DNA of 53,632 nucleotides from Asaia bogorensis (GTDB lineage: Bacteria; Pseudomonadota; Alphaproteobacteria; Acetobacterales; Acetobacteraceae). The position numbers and the translations under genes are program-made. The stretch spans positions 1 through 53,632 of the forward strand of contig CAMDGX010000024.1 of NCBI GenBank assembly GCA_945897825.1, in the 5' to 3' direction. Below the pieces are notes generated by a model, which did not search any database, had not been told where the DNA came from, and was given only the letters and a program-made list of their open reading frames with translations. Shown here one piece after another: positions 1 to 8,574 of this stretch. How positions within the stretch are numbered: the stretch's first letter is position 1; each line of letters begins with the position of its first letter.

Positions 1-170
1 GCGCGCTTGGAATAGCGCAGCGCGCCATCCACCGTGATCTCGAACACGCCGCCGCCGGATTTGCGCAGCGTCACGTTCGCGTCGGGCCGGCGCGAGGCAA
101 TCAGGGTGCGGGCCACACGGGCGCGCGCCTCATAGCCTCACATGCCGCAGTATTCGATCTCGACCTGCAT
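1..170 (-). CDS. Rdx (SelW/SelT/SelH-like) thioredoxin-fold protein with in-frame UGA, probable selenoprotein; C-terminus cut by window edge
   Basis: Reading the minus strand from ATG at 170-168, ten codons end in ...EYCGM and then meet TGA at 140-138. Beyond it the same frame stays open to the window edge and reads GYEARARVARTLIASRR, later GGGVFEITVDG and LRYSKR, which is the body of the Rdx family (CxxU/CxxC near the N-terminus, then a G.FE..V.G....YSK segment). The TGA falls exactly at the second redox position of C-G-M-U, so selenocysteine insertion is the simplest reading; Rdx proteins with Sec at this site are known. An AGAAGGG Shine-Dalgarno lies 8 bases before the ATG. A SECIS-like hairpin follows the UGA. 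The family is inferred to have a thiol/selenol redox role; substrate unknown. The alternative is a sequencing error in a Cys codon. selA/selB/selC are not in the window. Confidence 0.85.
94..131 (-). promoter_or_regulatory. SECIS-like stem-loop downstream of the in-frame UGA
   Basis: Starting 20 bases after the UGA, GTGTG (118-114) can pair with CGCAC (110-106), leaving a three-base apical loop GCC. An outer GAGGC (131-127) can pair with GCCTC (98-94). Bacterial SECIS hairpins sit within the coding region shortly after the UGA and usually carry a G in the first two apical-loop positions; both hold here. The pairing was found by eye, the short stem includes one G-U pair, and the large internal loop is not modelled, so this is a candidate only. 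Confidence 0.45.
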
Positions 171-299
171 GTGTTCATCCCTTCTTGATCGGAAGTCGAT
201 CATATGTGCGCCGCCGCGGCGCCGCCGCAACCCCCCTGAAACTGGACATCCCCGCACCCCGCGACCTAGAACGCCGCATTGGATCGTCAGGAAGCCGAT

Positions 300-1736
300 A
301 TGACCGCCAGCCCCATTGTCCCCGTGATCCTGTCCGGCGGCTCCGGCACGCGCCTGTGGCCGGTGTCGCGCGAGAGCTTCCCCAAGCAGTTCTGGCCGCT
401 GGTCTCCAACCTCAGCATGATCCAGGAAACTGCCGCCCGCGCCCAGCGCCCCGGCTTCGCCGCGCCCATCGTCGTCTGCAACCATGAGCACCGCTTCGTC
501 GTCGCCGAACAGCTCCGCGCCCTCGGCATCCAGGGCGCCCGCATCCTGCTGGAGCCCGTCGGCCGCAACTCGGCGCCGGCCATCCTCGCCGCCGCCCTGG
601 TCGTCGCCGAAACCGACCCCGACGCCGTGCTCTGGATGATGGCCGCCGACGCCGCCATCACCGACGTCGAGGCCCTCCACCAGGCCCTGGCCGCCGCCGC
701 CGCCGCCGCTTCCGCCGGCCATGTCGCCACCTTCGGCATGAAGCCCACCGCCCCCGAAACCGGCTTCGGCTACATCGAGCGCGGCCCCGCCCTGCCCGGG
801 ATCGAAGGCGCCTACGCCGTCGGCCAGTTCCTCGAAAAGCCCGACGCCGCCCGCGCCGCGGAGTTCGTCGCCACCGGCCGGCACCTGTGGAACTCCGGCA
901 TGTTCGTTTTCACCGCCGCCACCCTGATCGCCGAGATGGAAACCCACGCACCGGACGTCGTCGCTGCCGTCCGCACCGCGCTCTCCGAAAGCGTCTCCGA
1001 CCTCGATTTCGTCCGCCTCGACCCGGTGGCCTTCGGCGCCTGTCCCTCCATCAGCCTCGACTACGCGGTCGCCGAACGCACCAGCCGCGCCGCCGTGATC
1101 CCCGCCGACATCGGCTGGTCCGACGTCGGCAGCTGGGGCGCCCTGTGGGACCTCGGCGCCAAGGACGGCGCCGGCAACGTCGCGGCCGCCAGCGGCAGCG
1201 GCGCGGTGCTGTTCGAGGACGCGGCCAACTCCTACGCCCGAACCGACGGCGCGGTCGTCGCCATCCTCGGCCTGGAAGATGTCGTCGTCGTCGCGACGGA
1301 AGACGCCGTGCTCGCCATGCACCGCGACCGCGCGCAGGACGTGAAGAAGGTCGTCGACCGCCTCAAGGCCATGAAGCGCCCGGAGGCCACCACCCATAAC
1401 CGCGTCTATCGCCCCTGGGGCTTCTACGAGAGCCTCATCCAGGGCGAGCGCTTCCAGGTGAAGCGCATCGTGGTGAACCCCGGCCAGAAACTGTCGCTCC
1501 AGAAGCACTTCCACCGCGCCGAACACTGGGTCGTGGTCAACGGCACCGCACTGGTCACCCGCGACGCCGAGGTGCTGATGGTGCGCGAGAACGAGAGCAT
1601 CTACCTCCCGCTCGGCTGCGTGCACCGCCTCGACAACCCGGGCCGCATCCCGCTCACCCTGATCGAGGTCCAATCCGGCAGCTACCTCGGCGAAGACGAT
1701 ATCGTGCGCATCGAGGATACCTACGGGCGGAGCTAG
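300..1736 (+). CDS. manC: mannose-1-phosphate guanylyltransferase / mannose-6-phosphate isomerase (bifunctional)
   Basis: A 478-residue protein of the type II sugar-nucleotide enzyme family. The N-terminal nucleotidyltransferase carries the pyrophosphorylase signature GGSGTRLWP near residues 13-21 and a FLEKP motif. The C-terminal cupin (about residues 365-478, from YRPWGFYESL through the metal-site segment QKHFHRAEHW) is the isomerase domain. It makes GDP-mannose from mannose-1-P and interconverts fructose-6-P and mannose-6-P, feeding exopolysaccharide, O-antigen or GDP-fucose synthesis in the cytosol. The ATG at 300 is preferred over an upstream TTG (279) because AGGAAG (289-294) sits at good spacing. 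It is divergent from the Rdx gene, so the 171-299 gap should hold both promoters. A hairpin repeat follows the stop. Confidence 0.95.
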   Translation: MTASPIVPVILSGGSGTRLWPVSRESFPKQFWPLVSNLSMIQETAARAQRPGFAAPIVVCNHEHRFVVAEQLRALGIQGARILLEPVGRNSAPAILAAALVVAETDPDAVLWMMAADAAITDVEALHQALAAAAAAASAGHVATFGMKPTAPETGFGYIERGPALPGIEGAYAVGQFLEKPDAARAAEFVATGRHLWNSGMFVFTAATLIAEMETHAPDVVAAVRTALSESVSDLDFVRLDPVAFGACPSISLDYAVAERTSRAAVIPADIGWSDVGSWGALWDLGAKDGAGNVAAASGSGAVLFEDAANSYARTDGAVVAILGLEDVVVVATEDAVLAMHRDRAQDVKKVVDRLKAMKRPEATTHNRVYRPWGFYESLIQGERFQVKRIVVNPGQKLSLQKHFHRAEHWVVVNGTALVTRDAEVLMVRENESIYLPLGCVHRLDNPGRIPLTLIEVQSGSYLGEDDIVRIEDTYGRS

Positions 1737-1744
1737 AATAAGCC

Positions 1745-1886
1745 AGGAAAGCAAGCGCGTTCTTTTTTGAAAAAAAGAACCAAAAAACTTTCACCCCTTT
1801 AGCCCGGGCCTCAGGTCACTGGCCCGAGCCTAATGGATAAAGTCTTTTTGCTTCTTTTTCTTCAGAAAAAGAAGGCCTTCCTTCCT
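1745..1886. repeat. quasi-palindromic intergenic element, copy 1 of 5
   Basis: Left unit: AGGAAAGCAAG, then a hairpin with arms GTTCTTTTTT and AAAAAAGAAC (1759-1780), then CAAAAAACTTT. Right unit: AAAGTCTTTTTG, then a hairpin with arms CTTCTTTTTCT and AGAAAAAGAAG (1851-1874), then CCTTCCTTCCT. The right unit is the approximate reverse complement of the left, so the whole element is one large imperfect inverted repeat. The core between them contains a GC stem, CGGGCC (1805-1810) with GGCCCG. It lies just after the manC stop and before the ATPase gene. Confidence 0.9.
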
Positions 1887-1936
1887 GATGCGTCAGATCA
1901 ATGCCCACGCATTGATCCGTATGATACACGACCGGC

Positions 1937-4219
1937 ATGAGCCCTCTGCCGCACCGTCTCCTGCTGTTGCTCGTCGTCTTCACCCTGCTCGTGGCCGGCA
2001 TCGGCCTCTGGCTCCTGCCATTCAACGAAGGCGCCCGCGCCGCCTGGATCCTCGCCGCCCTGCCGGTCGCCGCCCTGGTCGCGCGCGACACCTGGCGGGC
2101 CTTGCGCGGCGGTTCGGCGGGTGTGGACATCATCGCCCTGCTGGCCATCGCCGGCGCCATCCTGCTCGACGAGACCTTCACCGCCGCCCTCGTCGGCCTC
2201 ATGGTCGCCGGCGGCGGCGCGCTGGAGGAGTTCGCACAGGGCCGTGCCCGCGGCGAGATCTCCGCCCTTCTCGCCCGCGTCCCGCGCATCGCCCACCGCG
2301 TCGACGGCGAGGCCCTGCACGATATCGCGGTCGATGACGTGCGTCCCGCCCACGAATTGCTGGTCAAGCCCGGCGAACTCGTCCCGGTCGACGGCACCGT
2401 GCTGTCGGAGGCGGCGTTGCTCGACGAATCCGCCCTCACCGGCGAGCCCCTGCCCGTCATGCGTCCGCCGGGCGAGACGGCGCGCAGCGGCGCCGTCAAC
2501 GCCGGCGGCCCCCTGCGCCTGCTCGCCACCGCCACCGCCGCCAACAGCACCTACGCCGCCATCGTCCGCCTCGTCCATGCCGCGGAAGGCGAACGCGCCC
2601 CCCTGGTCCGCCTGGCCGACCGCTGGGCGCTGTGGTTCCTGCCGCTCACCCTGGCCGTCGCCGGCTTCGCCTGGCTGTTCCACGGCAAGGCGGAACACGC
2701 GCTCGCCGTGCTGGTCGTCGCGACGCCCTGCCCGCTGATCCTCGCCGCCCCCGTCGCCCTGGTCTGCGGCGTCTCGCGCGCCGCCCGCCACGGCATCATC
2801 GTCAAGGGCGGTGCCGCCCTTGAGCGCCTCGCCCGCGTCGCCACCGTCCTGTTCGACAAGACCGGCACCCTGACCACCGGCACCCCCACCGTGGAGGCCA
2901 TCGAGCCGCTGCCCGGCTTCGCGCCCGACGAGGTGCTGGCGCTGGCCGCCTCGCTCGACCAGGCGTCCCAGCACGCCGTCGCCGCCGCCATCGTCGCAGC
3001 GGCGCACGCCCACGGCCTGGCCCTCACCCTTCCCGACGAGGTGCGCGAAATCCCGGGCGGCGGCATCGCCGGCCGCGTCGCGGGCCGGGAGGTGGCCGTC
3101 GGTGGTGCCACCACGCTCGCCACGTTCGGATTGCCCGTGCCGACCGAGGGCATCGCCGCCCGCCTTGCCGCCGCCGCCCCGGCCGCCGCCTGGGTGGCGG
3201 TGGATGGCCGCATCGCCGGCGTCCTGCTGCTGGCCGACCGCATCCGCCCGGAGGCGCCGCGTGCCCTTCGTGCCCTGCGCGCGGCCGGCATCGACCGCAT
3301 CGTGATGGTCACCGGCGATCGCGCCGGCCCCGCCGCAGCGGTCGGACAGGTGCTCGGCCTCGATGCCGTCCATGCCGACCAGACGCCCGAGGGCAAGATC
3401 GCCGCGGTGCGCGAGGAACGCGCTACGGCGCCCCCGGTGATGATGATCGGCGACGGCATCAACGACGCCCCCGCCCTGGCGGTCGCCGATATCGGCGTCG
3501 CCATGGGCGCGCGCGGTGCCGCCGCCGCGGCCCAGGCGGCCGATGTCGTCCTGCTGGTCGACCGGATCGACCGCGTCGCCACCGCCGTCACCATCGCCCG
3601 CGACGCCCACCGCATCGCCCGCCAGTCAATCGCCGTCGGAATGGGCCTCTCGCTCGTCGCCATGGCCGTCGCCGCCAGCGGCCACCTCCCGCCCGCCCTC
3701 GGCGCGGTGCTGCAGGAAGGGATCGACGTCGCCGTCATCCTCAATGCCCTGCGCGCCCTCGGCCCCCGCCGGGCCACCTCATTGCCGCCGCACGCCGGCG
3801 TGACCCAGGTGCTGGACGACCATGTCCGGCTGCGCGCCCTGCTCGCCCGCATGCGCCGCACCGCCGATTCGATGCACACCGGGATCCCCTCCGACCTCGC
3901 CGCCCTGCGCGATATCGACTCGGCGCTGGCCGGCCTGCTGCTGCCGCACCAGCGCGCGGAGGAGGATACGACCTTCCCCGAACTCGCCCGCCGCCTTGGC
4001 GGCGCCGACCCGATGGGCGCAATGACCCGCATGCATGAGGCCATCGCCGAGCTGGCGGGCCGCTACGCCGCGCTGGTGGCCGGAATCGACGGCACGGCGA
4101 GCGACGCCGAAGCGCGCGAACTCCGCCGCCTGCTGCATGTCATGGAAGCGGTGATCGCCCTGCATCTCGCCGCGGAGGAGGACCTCCTGGCCCGCGCCGA
4201 GGATACCCCTGCCCGCTGA
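1937..4219 (+). CDS. heavy-metal P1B-type ATPase with C-terminal hemerythrin-like domain (P1B-5/Nia-like)
   Basis: A 760-residue membrane ATPase. N-terminal transmembrane helices lack a cysteine metal-binding domain. The ion-site helix has TPCP at residues 263-266 in place of the CPC of Cu/Zn pumps. The phosphorylation motif DKTGT starts at Asp307, TGE lies in the actuator domain, and GDGINDAPAL marks the P-domain. After the last helices (about residue 615) comes a helical module with His/Glu-rich helices (HVRL, LPHQRAEEDTTFPE, LHVMEAVIALHLAAEEDLL), matching a hemerythrin cation-binding domain. TPCP plus a C-terminal hemerythrin domain is the described layout of P1B-5 ATPases, one of which (Nia) exports Ni and Fe; the metal here is inferred. 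Preceded by repeat copy 1; no regulator adjacent. Confidence 0.9.
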   Translation: MSPLPHRLLLLLVVFTLLVAGIGLWLLPFNEGARAAWILAALPVAALVARDTWRALRGGSAGVDIIALLAIAGAILLDETFTAALVGLMVAGGGALEEFAQGRARGEISALLARVPRIAHRVDGEALHDIAVDDVRPAHELLVKPGELVPVDGTVLSEAALLDESALTGEPLPVMRPPGETARSGAVNAGGPLRLLATATAANSTYAAIVRLVHAAEGERAPLVRLADRWALWFLPLTLAVAGFAWLFHGKAEHALAVLVVATPCPLILAAPVALVCGVSRAARHGIIVKGGAALERLARVATVLFDKTGTLTTGTPTVEAIEPLPGFAPDEVLALAASLDQASQHAVAAAIVAAAHAHGLALTLPDEVREIPGGGIAGRVAGREVAVGGATTLATFGLPVPTEGIAARLAAAAPAAAWVAVDGRIAGVLLLADRIRPEAPRALRALRAAGIDRIVMVTGDRAGPAAAVGQVLGLDAVHADQTPEGKIAAVREERATAPPVMMIGDGINDAPALAVADIGVAMGARGAAAAAQAADVVLLVDRIDRVATAVTIARDAHRIARQSIAVGMGLSLVAMAVAASGHLPPALGAVLQEGIDVAVILNALRALGPRRATSLPPHAGVTQVLDDHVRLRALLARMRRTADSMHTGIPSDLAALRDIDSALAGLLLPHQRAEEDTTFPELARRLGGADPMGAMTRMHEAIAELAGRYAALVAGIDGTASDAEARELRRLLHVMEAVIALHLAAEEDLLARAEDTPAR

Positions 4220-4266
4220 CGCCCCGGAACGCTGACACCCCGGAACGCTGACAGGCACCCTGCCGC

Positions 4267-4491
4267 TCAGCCCGCGGGGTGGCGCGCCTCGTCCCGGCCC
4301 GCGCCCGGCACGGGAGCGATCTCCAACAGGGCGACGGCCGCAGCGGCGATCAGGCGCGCGGCCAGCGGCTGGTCCAGTGCCACCGCCTCCTGTTCCAGCG
4401 CCATCAGGCAAGTCGCGAGCCCGCGCACCGATGGCTGCGGGGCCGGTGAAGGCCGGTGTGGGGGTGAAGGCATGTGCGGACCCGGCGCCAT
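4267..4491 (-). CDS. small hypothetical protein
   Basis: A 74-codon frame with a proline-rich start and an alanine/leucine-rich helix (ALEQEAVALDQPLAARLIAA). No domain is recognised. It starts 14 bases after the stop of the upstream minus-strand gene (4506-4841), so it could be translated as the second gene of a pair, but its Shine-Dalgarno is weak (GAGG about 12 bases upstream). In GC-rich DNA a frame this short may be chance. Confidence 0.4.
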   Translation of the reverse strand: MAPGPHMPSPPHRPSPAPQPSVRGLATCLMALEQEAVALDQPLAARLIAAAAVALLEIAPVPGAGRDEARHPAG

Positions 4492-4505
4492 CGCCAGCGC
4501 CCGCC

Positions 4506-4841
4506 TCAGGCGACCACCCGCGGCCGGGCCACCATTGTCCCGAGATAGGCGAGGATGCGATCTACCGGCCCTTCGGCAACCAGGTCGAGATACGACTCGT
4601 CCACCATCGCCTCCAGCCGCAACCGGCCATCGGGCGCGGTGGTCAGCACCCAGGTTGTGTCACCGCCGGCGCGAGCGGTCTCCACCACGAGGATCGCCGC
4701 CCCATCGCAGCTTGCATGGGCGGCATAGTCCATGTCGGCAAACCCGTCCCATGCCGCAATCCGGTCAACGACCATCCGAAGGTCCGCCAGCGCGGCGACA
4801 GGGCAGGAACGGGGCAGGGGGCTGGGCGCGATCCAAGTCAT
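4506..4841 (-). CDS. hypothetical protein, 111 aa
   Basis: Unrecognised soluble protein with alternating strands and a helix (ALADLRMVVDRIAAW, then GAAILVVETARAGGDTTWVLTTAPDGRLRLEAM). The start is placed at the internal ATG (4841-4839) because GGGAG lies 8-9 bases upstream; the longer frame to 4889 has no such signal. The 247 bases upstream, to the 3' end of rlmN, hold no other gene and are less GC-rich; on the minus strand they include a TTGACA hexamer around 5030-5035 without a convincing -10. Confidence 0.65.
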   Translation of the reverse strand: MTWIAPSPLPRSCPVAALADLRMVVDRIAAWDGFADMDYAAHASCDGAAILVVETARAGGDTTWVLTTAPDGRLRLEAMVDESYLDLVAEGPVDRILAYLGTMVARPRVVA

Positions 4842-5088
4842 TTGGGGTATCTCCCTATGTGCAGGTAGCGGGCCTGGTCCATGCAGCAATCCGGCGGGCT
4901 GAGAGCTTTACCAACCGTTAGGGAAGATATGTCGGCGACTGCTAAGAAATGGTTAATGCCGGGAATCGGTGACCGCGTGATTCAAGGATGTTGGGGCGCC
5001 TTCTTCAACCCGAATCGGCATTGCGCGGGTGTCAAGATTTACCTTTGCGGCGACGAGATAATGACTCTGTGCTTGCCCAGCCCCGCCT

Positions 5089-6273
5089 TCAGCCGCCGCC
5101 CGCGCGCTCCCGCCGGCTCTCCGTCTTCAGCTGCCCGCACGCCGCCAGGATGTCCCGCCCCCGCGGCGTGCGCACCGGCGAGGAGAACCCCGCATCCATC
5201 ACGATTCGCGAAAAACGGTCGATCGCCGATTGCGTGCTGGTCTCATACGGGCTGCCCGGCCACGGGTTGAACGGAATCAGGTTCACCTTCGCCGGCAACC
5301 CCGCGATCAGTCGCACCAGCTCCCTGGCGTCGGCCTCGCTGTCGTTCACGCCCTTCAGCATCACGTATTCGAAGGTGATCCGCCGCGCATTGCTCGCCGC
5401 CGGATAGCGCCGGCAGGCTGCCATCAGCTCGGCGATCGGATATTTCCGGTTCAGCGGCACGATCTCGTCGCGCAGCTCGTCGCGCACCGCATGCAGCGAC
5501 ACGGCCAGGTTCACCCCGAGCTCCGCCCCGACCCGGTCCATCATCGGCACCACGCCCGAGGTCGACAGCGTGATCCGCCGCCGCGACAGCGCGATCCCTT
5601 CGTGGTCCATCACGATGGTAATCGCCTTGGCCACGTTCTCGTAGTTGTAGAGCGGCTCGCCCATGCCCATCAGCACGATGGTCGACAGCAGCCGTGGCGT
5701 CTCCCCTTTCGGACTCGGCCATTCGCCGTAGGAATCCCGCGCCGCCATGAACTGGCCGACGATCTCGGCAGCACCCAGGTTGCGCGCCAGCCCCTGCGTT
5801 CCGGTGTGGCAGAACTTGCACGACAGCGTGCAGCCCACCTGCGACGAGATGCACACCGCGCCGCGATCCTCGTGCCGGTCGGGGATGTAGACCGTCTCGG
5901 CCTCCTGCCCGTCGCGGAAGCGGAACAGCCATTTGCGCGTCTCGTCGGTGCTGGTCTGCACCACCGCCGCCTCCGGCCGGCCGACCACGAAATGCTCGGC
6001 CAGTTTCGCCTGCATCGGCTTGGCGATGGTGGACATGCGGGCGAAGTCGGTGGCGCCCTGGTGGTAGATCCAGTGCCACACCTGCTTCGCGCGGAACGGC
6101 TTCTCGCCGATCCGGGCCAGCTCGGCCGCCAGCTCCTCGCGCGACAGGCCGACCAGCTCCACCCGCCCATCCGCGGTGCGCGCCGGCGGCGGGGCGAAGC
6201 GCGCGGTCTTGGCGAGGATGCGCGCGCGGTCGATCTCGTTGAGGTCGGGAATAGCGTTCACTTGGCGGGGCAT
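5089..6273 (-). CDS. rlmN: dual-specificity 23S rRNA A2503 / tRNA A37 C2-methyltransferase (radical SAM)
   Basis: A 394-residue radical-SAM enzyme. The cluster motif CxxxCxxC is at Cys148, Cys152 and Cys155 (CTLSCKFC). The SAM-binding [10 protein letters not shown] follows, and the C-terminal methyl-carrying cysteine is Cys379 (ILAACGQL). Family members transfer a methyl group to C2 of A2503 in 23S rRNA and of A37 in some tRNAs by a ping-pong mechanism using two cysteines. The start codon (6273-6271) lies inside the 3' end of the upstream ialB-like gene, a 16-base overlap suggesting translational coupling. Confidence 0.96.
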   Translation of the reverse strand: MPRQVNAIPDLNEIDRARILAKTARFAPPPARTADGRVELVGLSREELAAELARIGEKPFRAKQVWHWIYHQGATDFARMSTIAKPMQAKLAEHFVVGRPEAAVVQTSTDETRKWLFRFRDGQEAETVYIPDRHEDRGAVCISSQVGCTLSCKFCHTGTQGLARNLGAAEIVGQFMAARDSYGEWPSPKGETPRLLSTIVLMGMGEPLYNYENVAKAITIVMDHEGIALSRRRITLSTSGVVPMMDRVGAELGVNLAVSLHAVRDELRDEIVPLNRKYPIAELMAACRRYPAASNARRITFEYVMLKGVNDSEADARELVRLIAGLPAKVNLIPFNPWPGSPYETSTQSAIDRFSRIVMDAGFSSPVRTPRGRDILAACGQLKTESRRERAGGG

Positions 6274-6794
6274 GCCTTGTTGATGGCGGCGTAGGCGGCG
6301 GAGAAGCCCTTGAGGCTGAAGCTGTCCACCACCTCGCCGCGTGGACCGGGAGATTTCGCCACCGCCTGCGCGGCGCGGGCGAAGCTGCCCACCACCTGCC
6401 CGCCATTGCGGGCGAAGGCGGCGCGCTGGGCGGTATAGAAATCGAACTTCGCCGGTCCGACTTCAACCTTCACCTCGGCATTCGCGGCATAGGCGAACCC
6501 GGCCCCGACCGAAACCGCATCGCGCAGGTTGCTCCGGTGCGTCACCGTCAGCAGCACATCGCCCCGCCCGGCGACTGCCGGGGCGGAGCTTTTGGCCCGC
6601 GTGACGGCATAGCAGACCAATTGCGCCCCCTCGCCATGCGTCGCCGCCTGCCAGTCCTGGAACGTGCCGATCGATTTCGGCCCGCCGGCGGCGGCGGCCG
6701 CCGCCCGCTGCTGTGCCAGCGCCGGAGCGCCTGCAAGAACCAGGGACAGCGCCAGCACGGCGCACGAAAACGGAAGGGCAGGGTGGGTCAGCAT
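6258..6794 (-). CDS. IalB-family (invasion-associated locus B-like) secreted protein
   Basis: Using ATG at 6794 the product is 178 residues. It opens with a signal peptide ([20 protein letters not shown] ending near APALAQ), then a low-complexity Ala/Gly linker and an IalB-like beta domain ([21 protein letters not shown], later [20 protein letters not shown]). It is probably periplasmic or outer-surface. In pathogens the family is tied to invasion, but it is common in free-living alphaproteobacteria where its job is unclear. The upstream ATG (6845) would place residues before the signal peptide, so it was not used. The gene overlaps rlmN at its 3' end. Confidence 0.8.
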   Translation of the reverse strand: MLTHPALPFSCAVLALSLVLAGAPALAQQRAAAAAAGGPKSIGTFQDWQAATHGEGAQLVCYAVTRAKSSAPAVAGRGDVLLTVTHRSNLRDAVSVGAGFAYAANAEVKVEVGPAKFDFYTAQRAAFARNGGQVVGSFARAAQAVAKSPGPRGEVVDSFSLKGFSAAYAAINKACPAK

Positions 6795-6841
6795 GGCGCG
6801 TTGATAGTCAGTCCGCCCGTCCCGGAACAAGCGCCGCGTGC

Positions 6842-7432
6842 TCATGTCTCCTGCTCGGGGGCCACGTCGGGCGCCAGCCAGTCCGGCCGATGGCGCCGGA
6901 ACACCGGGTTGCCATGGCCCCGGGCCGTCGGCGCGCCCCCCTTCGCCCCGCCGCTCGCCACCGGCCGCTCGGCGAACCGCCCATGCTGCAAAAGCCGGTC
7001 ATACAGCACCAGGGCGCCGGCCACGGCCAGGTTCAGCGAGAACCGCGTCGGAATTCGCACCAGGTGATCGCACCGCGCCAGCAATCCCGGCGACAGGCTC
7101 GACCGCTCCGGCCCCAGCACATAGGCGGCACTCAACGGATGGCGAAAGCTCGGCAGCTCCGCCGCGTCCTCGTGCAGCTCCACCCCGACCAGCTGGCACC
7201 CCTTCGGCAGGATCATCCCGGCCGCATCGTCGAACCGCCACAGTGGCACGTGCGCCGGCGTATCGGCGGTATCCGCGCTGCGCCCGGCCCGCGCGTCGAA
7301 CCCCGTCCCCAGCGTGAAGCAGAAGCTGGCCCCAAAGGCATGCGCCGTGCGCAGCAGCGCGCCCACATTGGCCGATTTCGACACACCCTCGGCGCCGATG
7401 CCGAAATACCCACGCGTCCTGGCGGTTTGCAT
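6842..7432 (-). CDS. SpoU/TrmH-family RNA 2'-O-methyltransferase
   Basis: A 196-residue SPOUT-fold protein. Motif 1 is at KSANVGALLRTAHAFGA, motif 2 at AYVLGPERSSLSPGLLARCD, motif 3 at VRIPTRFSLNLAVAGALVLYD; together these form the trefoil knot binding SAM in the TrmH class. The RNA target cannot be told from sequence. About 40 extra C-terminal residues (RHRPDWLAPDVAPEQE) follow the catalytic fold. The ATG at 7432-7430 starts the conserved region directly and has no clear Shine-Dalgarno. It is head-to-head with the ydcF-like gene, only 12 bases away. Confidence 0.88.
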   Translation of the reverse strand: MQTARTRGYFGIGAEGVSKSANVGALLRTAHAFGASFCFTLGTGFDARAGRSADTADTPAHVPLWRFDDAAGMILPKGCQLVGVELHEDAAELPSFRHPLSAAYVLGPERSSLSPGLLARCDHLVRIPTRFSLNLAVAGALVLYDRLLQHGRFAERPVASGGAKGGAPTARGHGNPVFRRHRPDWLAPDVAPEQET

Positions 7433-7444
7433 GCCCGATGGTCT

Positions 7445-7972
7445 ATGCCGCCCGCCATGCCGAATGCAATGCAGCGCCCCGCAATCATCATCTTCGGCGC
7501 CGCCGTCCGCCCCGACGGCCAGCCCAGCCGAACCTTGCGCGTGCGCGTCGAAGCCGCCCACGCCCTCGGCCAGCGCCTGGCGAACCCCATCTACCTGCCC
7601 ACCGGCGGCATCGGCCGCTTCGGCCCCGCCGAGGCCGAGGTCATGGCCCGTATCCTGCGCGACGCCGGCGTGGCGGACGCCGACATCCGGCCGGAACCCA
7701 CCGCCCACGACACCGTCAGCTCCGTGCGCGCCGTCCGCCGCATGCTGGAGGGCCACCAGGGCGACATCTACGCCGCCACCAGCGCCTACCACCTGCCGCG
7801 CTGCGTGCTCCTGCTGCGCCTGGCCGGCCTGCCGGCGCGCGCCTGCCCGCCGCCGCCGGCACTGGCGGCGGCGCACTGGCGCAAGCGCTGGTGGTGGCGG
7901 CTGCGCGAACTGCCGGCGATCCCGTGGGATGCGGCTTTCGTGCTGCTGTTGCGGGTGAGTGGAAGGCTATAG
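7445..7972 (+). CDS. YdcF-like DUF218 protein
   Basis: A 175-residue protein with the DUF218 pattern: IIIFGAAV at the N-terminus, PIYLPTGGIGRFGPAEAEVMARILRDAGV in the middle, TVSSVRAVRR, then a Rossmann strand ATSAYHLPRCVLLLRLAGL. DUF218 proteins (YdcF, SanA, ElyC) are linked to cell-envelope metabolism; the reaction is undefined. In-frame ATGs at 7445, 7457 and 7469 are all possible. Its stop codon lies inside the left end of repeat copy 2. Confidence 0.8.
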   Translation: MPPAMPNAMQRPAIIIFGAAVRPDGQPSRTLRVRVEAAHALGQRLANPIYLPTGGIGRFGPAEAEVMARILRDAGVADADIRPEPTAHDTVSSVRAVRRMLEGHQGDIYAATSAYHLPRCVLLLRLAGLPARACPPPPALAAAHWRKRWWWRLRELPAIPWDAAFVLLLRVSGRL

Positions 7973-8111
7973 GAAAGCATGTTCTTTTTTGAAAAAAAGA
8001 ACCAAAAAACTTTTGTCCATTTGCGCGCGGGCTCAACGATCAGCCGCGGCGCAAATGGATGAAAAGTCTTTTTGCTTCTTTTTCTTCAGAAAAAGAAGAG
8101 TCTTGCTTCCT
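7971..8111. repeat. quasi-palindromic intergenic element, copy 2 of 5
   Basis: Same plan as copy 1: AGGAAAGCA, left hairpin 7981-8002, core, right hairpin 8075-8098, CTTGCTTCCT. The core is the best paired of the five: TCCATTTGCGC matches GCGCAAATGGA perfectly, enclosing a further GGCT/AGCC stem. It sits between the convergent 3' ends of the ydcF-like and FYDLN genes. Confidence 0.92.
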
Positions 8112-8131
8112 GCAGGTGCGGCGAAGAGCGC

Positions 8132-8461
8132 TTAGCGCTCTTCCTCGCCCGTCTCCTGCTCCACCTCGACGATGGCGTCGGTGTCGTCCTCGAGGTCGGA
8201 GGTGTCTTCCAGCACATCCTCCTCCACGTCGTCGTCCGCCACTTCCACCTCGACATCGGCGGTATCCAGCCCCGGCACCGGGGCGATCTTGGCGCGGCGC
8301 TTCTCGTCCATCACGTTGCCCGCGGCGCGGCGCACGCGCGGCTGCTCGGCCGGCTGCTCGGTGCTGCACTTGGGGCAAACGGCCGGCTGGCGGGTCAGGT
8401 CGTAGAAGCGCGCACCGCAGGAGACGCAGACGCGCTTGGTGCCGAGTTCGGGCTTGGCCAT
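8132..8461 (-). CDS. FYDLN acid domain protein (TIGR02300-type)
   Basis: A 109-residue protein with an N-terminal Zn-ribbon-like half (KRVCVSCGARFYDLTRQPAVCPKC, two CxxC pairs) containing the namesake FYDL, and a very acidic tail (VEVADDDVEEDVLEDTSDLEDDTD...EEER). The family is almost confined to alphaproteobacteria and its function is unknown. The start (8461-8459) is set by GAGG 6 bases upstream; the longer frame to 8560 is not supported. It is transcribed away from aroA, whose start is 113 bases off. Confidence 0.9.
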   Translation of the reverse strand: MAKPELGTKRVCVSCGARFYDLTRQPAVCPKCSTEQPAEQPRVRRAAGNVMDEKRRAKIAPVPGLDTADVEVEVADDDVEEDVLEDTSDLEDDTDAIVEVEQETGEEER

Positions 8462-8574
8462 CGATCGCCTCACACAGGAAATGTGCGCCGCAAAGCAGGC
8501 GTCGCAGAGGGCGCGCCCCATGCCACCCTCCGGCCCGCCTGTCAAACAACAATCCGCCATGCTAAGGGCCGGGC

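Noticed and set aside
138-1754. Long antisense open frame (538 codons) across manC
   Set aside because: Gly/Ala/Asp-rich shadow typical of very high third-position GC. Only its last ten codons are real, as the start of the Rdx gene.
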